DNA from: Undaria pinnatifida
Taxonomy: Eukaryota; Sar; Phaeophyceae; Laminariales; Alariaceae
DNA: 64,000 bases
Direction of reading: 5' to 3'
Assembly (NCBI GenBank): GCA_012845835.1
Contig: JABAKD010000005.1
Location: forward strand, 10,982,205 to 11,046,204
Within the stretch, counting starts at the first letter, position 1. Every line of letters starts with the position of its first letter. The notes beneath the pieces were generated by a model. That model saw only the letters and a program-made list of their open reading frames with translations. It ran no database searches and was not told the origin of the DNA. Positions 1 to 11,300 of the stretch are shown here, one piece after another. The position numbers were made by a program, and so were the translations under genes.

Positions 1-346
1 ACATCCTCCTACTACTGCTAGTCGACATTCCCGCCTTCCCCCCCCCCCCTCCCGGCCTATCACCCGCCGCAGATCACCCTTGCGTTCATGTTTTTTTTCC
101 TCAACTCGCGTGCTTTGGCGCACATGCCCCGTACTCGTACTTGACATTTGGGGAATGTAAGGTTAAAGGGGGGGACACAGAGTGCCCCCTGCAGGTCTGC
201 CAATTGAGCAGGTCCCCGGAGAGTACACACTTTCTTTTCCTTCGTAGCGACGTTGCTTTATTCGATTCCACCGGAGCCCCGGATAGCTTCTGAGATCGGA
301 GGCACGTGTCTCCGATCTATTTCTTGACTTTCCCGAATATAAAACG

Positions 347-421
347 CTAACCTTATCATACGAAACCCATCCAATTGATCTCAATTTCGGATAATTATTG
401 GACTTTCGAGGTCGTATCTTA
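347..421 (+). repeat. Direct repeat, copy 1
   Basis: About 75 bp beginning TTATCATACGAAACCCATC and ending GGTCGTATCTTAAC. It recurs in the same orientation at 1243-1317 with scattered substitutions. The two copies are about 896 bp apart. No gag or pol-like coding was seen between them, so an LTR element is not supported; local duplication or a short dispersed element would both fit. Confidence 0.75.
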
Positions 422-1242
422 ACACTAGCCCACCCTGATGAGTCGCAGATGCAGAAATATGGGAGATTCGGGGGAACTCCGGTTCTACGAACTAGACCAT
501 GAGTCGAAGATGCGGCTCCTCAAAGCCCACTCCCACACCTCTGACGGTCTGCCTATGGAGCCAGGAACACGCGAAGAAAAGCAGTTGAAAGAAATGCAGA
601 CCCTACAACAAGGCAAAAGTCACCCATCAAAAACCTGCCGCGTGCCGCCGGTGTGGCGGGGGGGGGGAGAAAAGGCTCTAGAACCTGCCGCATATCGCCG
701 GTGAGGCGGGGGGGGCAGGAAAGGCTCTGCGGCAAACCAATCACATAAAGGGTACGATGGCGAGGCGAGCCCTCGTCGATATGGAGGAGAACACAGGCGC
801 CAACACAAGGAATAAGTCATGCGAAAAACCTCCCGCGGGCCAGCGGCATGGCGGGGGGTTAGACGAGGAAACGACAAATACCCGGGATGGAAGGTGGCAA
901 CACCTACAGCCCTGCGAGGGGGGGAAAATGTATGGTCGAAAAAAAAAAAAGTAGAGCAAATACAACACACAAGATTAAAGATGACACACAGACCCGTACA
1001 TAGCCCTGTACCACGTGACGCGCGAACAGGGTACGCTGGTCGCCCCCCGGCTTTGGGCTGAGGAGGGCGTCGGCAGGGCGAAATTGAACAATCAATGACG
1101 AAAAAGCGACAGCCCTGCGCCTCAGATAGCGGCGTTTTCCCCGAACCCTGACCCGGCACTGAGCAGGGGGTTCGGCAGGACAGAAAGAAAAAATAATGGA
1201 AGAACCGCCCCAAAACCCGACGAAGACCCTCGGGACATACGC

Positions 1243-1317
1243 CAACCTTATCATACGAAACCCATCAAAATGATCTCAAAATCGGATAATTACACGCCTT
1301 TCGAGGCCGTATCTTAA
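1243..1317 (+). repeat. Direct repeat, copy 2
   Basis: Second copy of the 75-bp repeat first seen at 347-421. It shares CGAAACCCATC, the central TCGGATAATTA and the end CGAGGCCGTATCTTAAC. Confidence 0.75.
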
Positions 1318-2204
1318 CAAAAACATACAGCAGTACCCCGCACTCGTATCCACACGGTGGTTTACACCTGTGTGTGTTGCCTTCACATGAAACCGATATT
1401 TCTACCCAACGACATCAGTGCGCACAGCAGTGTTCGTGTTGATTCTCCATCCTAGAGACATGAAAAAAAAATGTGGCTACAGACTGTGAGCCAGAGTAAA
1501 CCAAACAGCCGCAATTCATCAAGGCAAAGCAAGTTAAATAATGCTAGCGTACTGGTACGAGAACACAACAAGACAAGCCAGACCATACAAAACGAGAAAA
1601 AAAAAAAAGATGAAAAAAACGACCTGCAGATAAAAAATTCGGGGCGCTGTTCAGCGTAAATGCTCATTAGTACTGGCGTACTTGAACTACTGCTGTACCC
1701 AAGAAGAGGTATTTCCTGTGGGATATATATGTCGTTTGTCTCAATTTCAAACCCGTCCGAATTGCGTGAAAAACCATCCAACACTAATTTCAAGTATTAA
1801 TAGTGTGCCCCCTCAAAACATGGGTGCAGCTCCAAAGAGGATAATATTACAAGTGTCTTCGAGTTGTATATCACGAATCGATCTCATCCTGCGCTGCTAC
1901 ATACGTCCACCCACCCTTTGATATCTCCCAAAAATGATGTATCCGGTCCTCAAGTTGCCATCCACTTGCTCGACTCTTGTATATCTCTCCTATTTTAGTC
2001 TATGCCTCAAAATGTTCATTACTCCTGTTGGTCCCCAAGTTGGCTTGTCAGCAATGTCTTGCCCCATCCTCACGTTGCGCACATTTTGCTGTTTTTTTTT
2101 GCATGCCCCATAGGTCGGACTAACTAGGTCCTCAAATCGGCTGTCTTTTTTTCTATTTTGCGTCTCTTCACCCTTTTTTTCTTGTCTTGATCACGCCCGA
2201 CCAG

Positions 2205-2342
2205 GTCCTCAAGTTGGAATCTGTGGGGGTTGCAGGGAAAGAGGCCAACACGCCGGGCGCGGAGGGCGGAAAAGGCGGCGCGGCGGCTAGCGGCTCCAAC
2301 CTCAGCATGAACCAGACACTCGAGGGGCACGAAGGCTCTGTG
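2205..2342 (+). CDS. IFT121: IFT121 local exon 1
   Basis: Acceptor ACCAG at 2204, donor GTG|GTAAGT at 2343; phase 0 at both ends. Encodes VLKLESV, then an Ala/Gly-rich linker, then [16 protein letters not shown]. The [12 protein letters not shown] block is identical to animal WDR35 and decides the identity. The linker ([20 protein letters not shown]) is longer than the animal one. Confidence 0.95.
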
Positions 2343-5300
2343 GTAAGTGGTACGAGGTGGAGGAGGTGGGGGGAAATTATGGAGTCTATTGATAGCAGTA
2401 TAATCAAACCTGGAGGGCTCTGACGTGTGTTACGGGGAAGCATGATGGGCTGGGTGATGTAACCGAATTCTTGAGGGGTAAGAAAGCCAAGTGGTAAGGG
2501 CACGACGGAGTGTGGCAGTATCTCTCGTTGGAGGGTTACAGTTATTAATAGTACAGGCCTACGAATAAAAAACAACCCTGTAGCATGCGCGTTGGGCTCA
2601 CCTTTTTTGAGAGACGCGAAGAAGTCAGGATTAAAAAAAAAACGTGCTGATGTTGAGGTATTAGTCTAGTGGGGTAGTAGTCCGTTTGACCGCTTGCAGA
2701 AGGTTGACCAATGGCATACTTACCCAAACTAAGCGTTATAACACTCTTCCCCCCCTGAAACGGCGGGATAGCAGGTCGGCCGGATATACGGGCGGACCTG
2801 TGGTCAATATCCAAGCGGTTTCATTTCCTGGGTATACCGGGGAGAGTATTTTTCAAGTTCGACATGGGGAAAGTCTCAAAATGATTATTATGGTGGATGG
2901 TGGGATTTGAACCCACGACCCCCCCAAAAAAACATGGTCCTGCCGACAACGCCATTTGTTAGGGTATTAGTGGGGTATTAGTCCGTTTGACCACTTGCAA
3001 AAGGTTGACCAATAGCTACCTTACCCAAACTAAGCCTTATAACGCTGAGCGGCTAGCGATGCACTGATCATACCAAGGCGTACCAGGTATAGTATTTAGT
3101 GTATGGTCTCAAGTTTGCTCAACATTGATGCCACAACACAGCACACATTGGACAGATAATACAGATCATATAGATCATATAGATCATTGAGATCGTACGA
3201 ATCATCTAGATCGTATAAATCACGTTGATCATATACCTCATGTAGATCATATAGGTCATGTAGATCATGTAGATCCTATATATGCCGTCATGGTGTGCTA
3301 CGTAAGATCTGTGCAGTACAGATCCAACCCAGGATTCGTGTGCTAGATAATTAAGAATATACGGCTCCCACCCTGCCACGTAGTCTATAGGCCATGCAGA
3401 TCATATACCAGGAACGGCGTGGTTTAACGTGTATTGTTCCACCCGTGGCAACAACATAAAACCCAGGTTTGCGTTACCTGGAACGCGACGTACTCGAAGC
3501 TCACCACGTGCGACGAGCGAGGGCTGATCATCGTGTGGATGCTGCACAAGGGGTTGTGGTTCGAGGAGATGATTAACAACAGGAACAAGTCTGCCGTCAG
3601 GGACATGAAGGTTGGCGACACGCGTTAGAAGAGTGTCGGTGACGGTGAACGGTTTCGCTGTGCCCTGCGGTAGCTTTAGCACTCTGACATAGCAACCGTT
3701 TGATCTGTTCATGTGAACGGTCCTTGCACTCCCTTCCAGAGCGATCCTTGACAAAACAAGATCACCACCTGTCGAATGAGGGTACAAATATGTCCGATAT
3801 CCTACCACGATAGACATATGTAGCACTGTTTGCCACTTTTTTTTCTGAACTTCGGCACTCTTTAACCCCTTTTGAACCCCCAAACCCCTCCCTATACTAA
3901 ATCCAAGTACATTTGCAAATAAACGGTTTCCAGTTGTAAAGGCGTTAACCCATTTCCAACTCCTAACATTATTGTATCATATTCTAGCTCCAAGTGCTTC
4001 CTCCCCACGTCTGGTGCGCGGTGCTAAAAAAAAGGGTTAGCCCAATATATTGCCGGCATGCACTTTGTTCTAGTCTTTTTTGTTTTTTCGTCGTTTTTCA
4101 CCAAGGATATATAAGATTGTTCGTTGGGTTTCACTTTCAATTTTCTCGAAACCGGTTTCTGGGTAGGGAGGGGTACACAGCTCCTCAAGGGAAGGAGCCT
4201 CACAAAAACAAATGGCGCACGACCCTACCGCAGCGCGTATCAGGACTACGCGAAAAAACCGTCACGAAAGGCATCTATGAAGGCACCAGTAGGGATTTTC
4301 TTCATGAATAGGAGGTCGAGCATCCACATCTCAAAGTCGTGTTGCCCGTAGGCTTACTTTTTATGTTTTTATGATTTGTGCTAGACAAGGAGCGTACAAA
4401 AAGGGTATGCTACGACCATGTTTCCCTTCAAGAGAGACGCAAAAATAATACAGTTTACCGTGTTTTTTTTTATCTCGTGGAGACACCTGGTTTCGCCAAA
4501 CTGCATGCCAGCGCTGGCTGCAGGGGTGGCCACCCTCGGGTAAACCCGACATCCAGGCTCAACAGACAGGCGAAACCCGACATCCGGACTGCTTCGCTTC
4601 TGCTGTATGTGCACCATGAACCCTGAACCACAGCCGGCGCTAATTGTGGTGTAGTGGTTGTTGCCAGCGATTTTCACGGGTTGGATCGCTTCTCGCGGGT
4701 AGGATCGGTCCAAGGTGACCCGTGACCCGTGACCCGACCCGACCCGACCCGACCCGACCCGACCCGACCCGACCCGACCCGACCCGACCCGACCCGACCC
4801 GACCCGACCCGACCCGACCCGACGCGACCCGACCCGACCCGACACGACCCGACCCGACACGACCCGACCCGACACGACCCGTGAGATTACAGCACCTCCT
4901 GAACCGACCCGATCCGACGCGTGAGGTTTCGAACAACTCCTGGGCCAAGCATACTTCACCCGCGAGTAGTTGGAAAACATGTATGACCTGACCGGCGGGT
5001 CGCGGGTCGGGTTACGACAGGTGAACATGTCAGGGTATGTATATGGCGCACGTCTAACAAAACGCTTGTGTAGCGGATACGGTATTCCCGTAGTGGTTTC
5101 CTAACGGGAAACCTTGGCGTCGGATATTGGGGGAAATGCAGGACAGGACAGGCGGCTCTCACCGGAATGCATGAGTGCTTGGCAGACGGCGATGACCACC
5201 CCCTTAGCAAAGCAAATAGCGCTGTTTGGGGCCGACCATGTCCGGTAGCCGTGCGAAACTAGCTGCAACCCTTCTACGGCTGCAAAGCATGTTATACAAT

Positions 5301-8300
5301 ACTTCCAAGTAGGTACCATGCTACGGTGTAAAAGTGGCACGTTATGGGCCAAATGTTTTTTTCGCGCAGACGGGCTGCTCAACTGACGAAACTAATGTCC
5401 ATTTTTTTTTTTCTGATCCCTTTTTGGGGGATTTCCACAATATATTTTTTGTTGCGCACCAGCGCATGGGATGGTTTGTCAGATTCGAGCTTCCGATATT
5501 TTCTCAAAGTTTACTTGCTGTGTGAGGCATGGAGCTTCGCAGTGAGAAGCCTCAGGAGAAGCGAGGTGTGCCTCTATCGTGACGTCGTCGGTTGTTGTTC
5601 CCAAAATTTTGGCTCACTTCTAACGGCGGTAGCAACAAGCAAGGTTAAGGCATTGGAGAAGGTTAAGGGATTTGATGATAATGTTGCGCAACGTTGAGTA
5701 GACCACCGATCCCCTGTGGATCATCTAGATCTGCCAGGAACGATCTTTATGGTTTATCTAGCTCATGCGGCCGGGTGGGAACCGTACGATCTGCAATCGA
5801 TCCAGCACATTTTTTCCTAGGTTAGATCGGCATCCAATAAGTACAGATCCTGCTTAACGTCTACTATACTCGATCTTGATCACGAGGTGTTCTGGGCGTG
5901 TAATGTTGTTTGGGGCCCCTGCGATCACCGAGGTTTCAACCATGCAGCGTTGATCACATGAATACGCTGCAGAAAGACAAACAAGCGTCTCCCCCCGTCA
6001 ACGGCAACGCGGTCTGCCCCATCCATGGTATTTAATGCCCGGCCTTCGTGTCTGTCCCGCAAATACCGGCCGCCTCGAGGATGGGATTTCTTTGTAGCTA
6101 AAGTATCCCGACTTAGTATCAGTTCATCAGTTTTCTGGCGTTGTATCAGAGGTGTGCGAATGTACCAATGTTTCGCGCGTGCAGACAACATACAACGAAG
6201 CGCGACCCGGTATGCCGAGAATGAGTCAGTGAAGCGAGCAACGGGAAGGGGAAGAGGAACTGACAACCGATAAAATAGACAACAGATTACGGGCACATTT
6301 CCAATTCTGACATTTTAACGAGAACGCGAACCTGCATGCTGGAAGATTTTCAATGGACGACCAACGGGCAGGAGGAGATATACACAATCTCCGCGGACGG
6401 AGAGATATGTCGTCAAAGTCGATAAACGTCGCCAGGAATGTTTCGCCCGTTCATTCCTTTACCAAAGCTGTTTCCCGGCCTTCTTAGTGTCACGAAACTT
6501 CCGCGCGCTTGCAATCAATCTGCAAAACGCAACAAAAGACAGACAAAACATCAGCGTAATCATAGTCCTACGAAAACGCAAACCTGCACGTCGCAAATGG
6601 TTCAGTGGGCGAAAAAACGTCGGAGGAGCTTGCCAATCGGTAAAGAAACAGATAATTGAGTACGAGCACGTACACTGTTTCTAAAATTCTGACACACCTG
6701 GTACAACGAAACGGTGAACCTAAACCTGGGCGAAAAATTGTTTCAGTGGACGAGTAACGGGCAGAAGATCTGCATCATTTACGCGGACGGAGCGGTGATC
6801 GTGGGCTCGGTGGACGGCAACAGACTGTGGGGAAAGGAGCTGGAGATGGGGTTGCAGAACGTGGAATGGTCGCCCGATGGTCGAAGGTTAGCGCACAAGT
6901 CGATCAAAATCTTATCATATCACACTCGTGCCATGATAAGATTGGTAGTCTTTGGCCAAGCCCTCATCGACATTCTTTCTTCCTCCATCGTCTCGTTCGC
7001 AAGCGCCCAACGTTTGGCAAACCCTCATCCTTATTCGGTGCTCTCCGTGAATTATATATTACAAACCCTGCATATTTTGTTCCCTGGACGGCGCCTTATC
7101 ACGTCGCAAAAACTCGCCGTAGAGGATGGGTGGATGGCTATCACCCTCTTGAGAAAGTGCGTACAAAAAAATGGAGGAGAGGTAGGTTCCAGGATATTGA
7201 CCGCCATGTCTATATACCATGCGCCCGCTCAAGGATTTCGCTTGATGACGACGCCAAACGAGTCGAAAAACCTTGGTTGTTTCGGTGCTCTCCCGCGCGT
7301 ATCACGCGTAGGATATTGTTTGTGACGACGGCCGGAGAGGTACTCGTCTACGACGCGCAGGGGAAGCGAGTTAAGGCGATGACCCTCCCAGAGGGGGCAA
7401 GAGTGTCCTCCGGCGACGGTGCAGACGCCCACTTGTCATCCCCCCGCGACGGAAAGTACGACGATTCCGACGACGAGGACAAGCAAGGGGAGGGAGAAAA
7501 GGACGGGGGGAAAGGGCGGGTTATTTCTCTGGACTGGTACGACGGTGCGGAGGGTCTGATGCACCCGCAGGTGCCGACTCTTTGCCTCGCACTGGAAGGA
7601 GGCACCGTGCAGACGAGCAGGGGGGTTGACGACGCCAACCCGATCGTGATAAACGCGCACATGACTATAAGACAGGTGAGGCGAGGGACCATACGATCGA
7701 GTAGGCGCGCGCTGCGATGGGGGGTGGCGCTTTTTTTCGGCAAAGTTTTCCCCACTGGCGAGGGTTCCGAACCGAGGAGCTTAACCCCTATAGAACCCCG
7801 AAATGATTCCCTATATTTATTTCAAGTAATTTCCCCCCGAAAATGGGTTTCCAGCCGTAAAGGCGTTACTATCCAATATCGTGGTGACACCGGTTTGTAT
7901 TTGCCAGCTCACTATTATTCGTAGTAATCGAGGCCATGGCACTCGTCCGGTGGCTGGCTTCTCAGATTGAGGCTTCTGAGGGTAGACAGGGAGAGCTCTC
8001 CTCAGGAGAGAAGCACCAGAAAGGAATGGCGCACCCCTGCTGCTAGAGTGCATCTGAGGCCGGCTCGGTATTCTCGTGCCCCTGCAGGCGTTTCGCGTGC
8101 CAACAGCCCCAAGAGGATGCCCTCGTCTTTTTCGTGTCCCCTTTTTCGCCGATGCCCCTACGTGCAATACTGCCTCCGGCGCATAAAAAAACGCCGGCTG
8201 TGACGGTGCCGTGTTTCTGCGGCAATGGCAACGATGCACGTGGTGTGTGGTTCGCGTTGGCACAGGGGCATTTTGCTTTCTACCACATTCATATGCACGT

Positions 8301-11300
8301 ATCAGTAGATATGTGTCGCTCTCGTTAGGTACCCGCACGGCAGGGTATTTCCCGGGCTTTCCAAGGGGTCGTGGTCCGGCCCGCGGGTCCGTCGGGAGGT
8401 CTTGAAATTCTCGCGGGTCGAGTCGGACTGCGCCAGGATGTTTTCGAAATCTCACGGGTCGCGTCCGGTCGGTTCCCAGGATGTTTTCAAATCTGACGGG
8501 CCGGGTTGGGTCAGGGACCTGATCCGATCCGATCCGCGAGAAGCACTACCGGACCCGTCGAAAGCCCTGCATATTCGTAGCTGTCGTCAACCAACTTGTG
8601 TGCGGCGGTGGTCGGCGATGGTCGGCGATGGTGGCGGTCGTGGCATCCGGCTTCCGCGTGTCCCGAACGGGATCACTATTGTTTTTTGGCGCGGTATGTA
8701 GATTAGAAAATCACACTCGCAATATTAAGACCTACGCCTGTCATGTCACCTAGAAAATGCGCTTTGTTTCTCATGGAACGCCAGCTAAAGTACTATATCT
8801 ACTACGGCAACTTTTCTGCCGGCGCACCACATTTTCAAAATGGTTTAATCTGCATGCCCACTCTCTCATTCCAACACCAGGCTCGATGGAACACAAACGG
8901 AACCGTGTTGGCTCTTAGTGGCAGCGCCCGTGCACAGCTGAGTAAGTCGGGGCAACCTCGCGACCTGTCGGTGGTCAAGCTCTACTCTCCTTACGGAGCG
9001 GTGCTTCGCACCCTAAAGGTATGTCGGTTCTCAAACAACAGATATTTCGTCGATCCACCCGTTTTTTTTTTCTTTCTTCCATTTTCTCTTTTTTTTTTTT
9101 TTCTTGCAATTTTTTTTCGTGTGCTGGCTTGCATACGTGTTGCCCCTTGTGTTCGGAGCGGTTGGCATTGCATAGCCAAACCACCTTGCTGTACTTTGCA
9201 ATGAATATATCTGTCTCGCAGTCTGCGACCACCGAGAGAGATCGTCTCTCTAGGAGTCACGCAGAACGGACACTGGTTGTCCTGGGTGTAGATGGGGTGG
9301 AAATATCCAGAGCGTTTTTTTCGGGTCGGTCCCCTTCTCGCGGGTCGGATTGGGTCAGGGTAACCCGGCCCGACCAGTAATATTCCGAAATCTTCCGACC
9401 CGACCGCGCTCGACCCGTGAGATTTCCAACATCTCCTGACCCGAACCGACTCGATCGGCGGGTTTTTAACCCCTTTAGAGCCCCTAACCCCTCCCAGTAC
9501 TAACTCCAAGTGATTTGTCCCTGAAAACGGGTTTCCAGTTCTAAAGGCGTTAAGCACCTCCTAACTCGACCCGCGGGCCGGGTCATGGCCAGTGAAAAAC
9601 CTTGGAAACACCAGTTTGGTGAGAAGAATGCACACACCGGCCAAATGACGCGAAGCACGAGAAAGGGGGGCTCTTTTTTTCGGCCGAGGTGTTTCTGCTC
9701 GACGAGGCTTTGTCGACCAAGACAAAAACTACCTCAAAACGATTTTGTGTCTTTGTAAATTGTGCGTTTCACAATAACGTTCGCCACGTCCCTAGACCAT
9801 GAGGTGTTCCTAAGAATAAACTTACGGCTGTGCTCAGAAGTCGGTCTGCCTGGTGAGGTTCGAGAGCTCTCGGAATGAAGAAAAAAAGAGGCCCCAGAAA
9901 AAGTTGGGTGCTCCTCTGCCGTAGGGCTTACTTTCCTATCTGTTGACGACTTGCCTGCTCTCCAAAGCACGCCATTTTTTTTTGGAAACCCTGCAGTGAC
10001 GGTGATTTTGATCTGATAACGTAGATTCTCCCTCGAACATGTAAATTCATTTGTTATCTCCCCCCACACTGCTATGATCCCGTTTGTGCTGTCTCCCGGA
10101 ACCCCGGAAGTAACCTAATATATTTTACCGGTTGGGTAAATATAAAATGAATTGGTTGCCTGATTATCTCCCCCCCCCAAAAAAATATGAGGGTCTATGT
10201 TCTCCAGACTACGGGTAGGCATGGAATGAGTACCCCCTCCCCTCCCCCCCTACATATGCAAGCTCTCGTACATGTCTGAGTAGTATGAACTTCACATCCT
10301 AAACAGTATCGTTTGCAATCAGTATTTCACTTGCTTACTCTCTAGTTTTTTTTTTCTATCATTTTCTACGTAGATCGTCGATCGATAGGGCGCTTCTCCC
10401 CGTGAAGATCATTGGTGCACTCAAAGCTATGGTCACCCAGACCACCGCCAACGTTACCCCGGCGATGTAGACCCGCCGGTCTAATGGATGGCGAAATCTG
10501 CTCTGTACTATCGGAAGCCCCTTGCATTGACGGTGGAGGATCTTACCTTGACCCGATTTTACGGAGCTCGTCGATTAATATAACCAGGCTTTCGTACCTT
10601 TCAAGCTCCTGTGCACTCTCTCCCCCAGACAAACAGCCATGTTGTCTCGTGTTTCAAGCCATGCATGTTAACCCTGCTCTTTCTTTTTTCCGCAAGGTTC
10701 CGGGTAACGGCATCAGCAGCATGGCATGGGAAGGGGGCGGGCTACGAATTGCGCTGGCCGTGGACGCTTACATATACTTCGCCAACATTCGGTGCGGTGA
10801 ACTCCTACGTTTAACGTTGAACGCATGCTACTATATGAGTCATCCCTCTCTAGTGCGGTAGAGGTTGCACTTCTTGGGCCATTTTTTTTTTCTGACGTTC
10901 TGATTGGTCGACCTCCCCAAGTGCGGAACTATCCATTAGAGTACGATAACTTTACGACTGTATACATTTTTAGAACTAATGCATAGACATGTTGGCCGGC
11001 TTGTGCGAACGAATGGCTTCGAATTCACGTTTCGGTTGACCTTGATGATATCGGCAGCTCTTCAACGTCAGGAGCTCAGAAAATTCTTAGAACCTTCTGC
11101 ACCCCTAACGTGGGACGAATCTAGCGTAGGCACGTGCTCTGCGATAAAGGTAGCACATTTTTTTCCGTTTTTTTTTTTCTGAATGACGGGGATCTCCTTA
11201 ACCCAATTACTGTTTTTTTTTGTGGTTCTCATGTTGTGTACCTAGGGCCATGTTTTTTTTTCATCCGCGATACAGCAGGTTTCATTGTTTCTCCAAGTCA

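Larger units (their letters stand above)
1..2204. other. Non-coding stretch, probable 5' intron of IFT121
   Basis: No exon matching the WDR35 N-terminus (MFxYLSKKIAIP...CVSWN...IACGG) was found on either strand. Because the exon at 2205 begins in phase 0 in the middle of the first propeller, the start codon must lie further upstream, and this stretch is best read as intron. It holds C-rich and T-rich runs, imperfect GC-rich short repeats at about 632-727, a direct repeat (347-421 and 1243-1317) and a run of short motif echoes before the acceptor at 2204. Confidence 0.6.

Noticed and set aside
620-1213. 197-codon ORF on the - strand
   Set aside because: Overlaps C/T-rich runs and imperfect GC repeats; composition (Phe, Cys, Pro, Arg runs) is that of low-complexity DNA, with no recognisable domain.
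347-1317. LTR retrotransposon bounded by the 75-bp direct repeats
   Set aside because: Repeats are too short, lack TG...CA ends, and no primer-binding site or retroviral-type coding lies between them.
2889-2922. Functional tRNA gene
   Set aside because: Only the T-arm and a possible 3' acceptor strand exist; no matching 5' strand, D-arm or anticodon arm.
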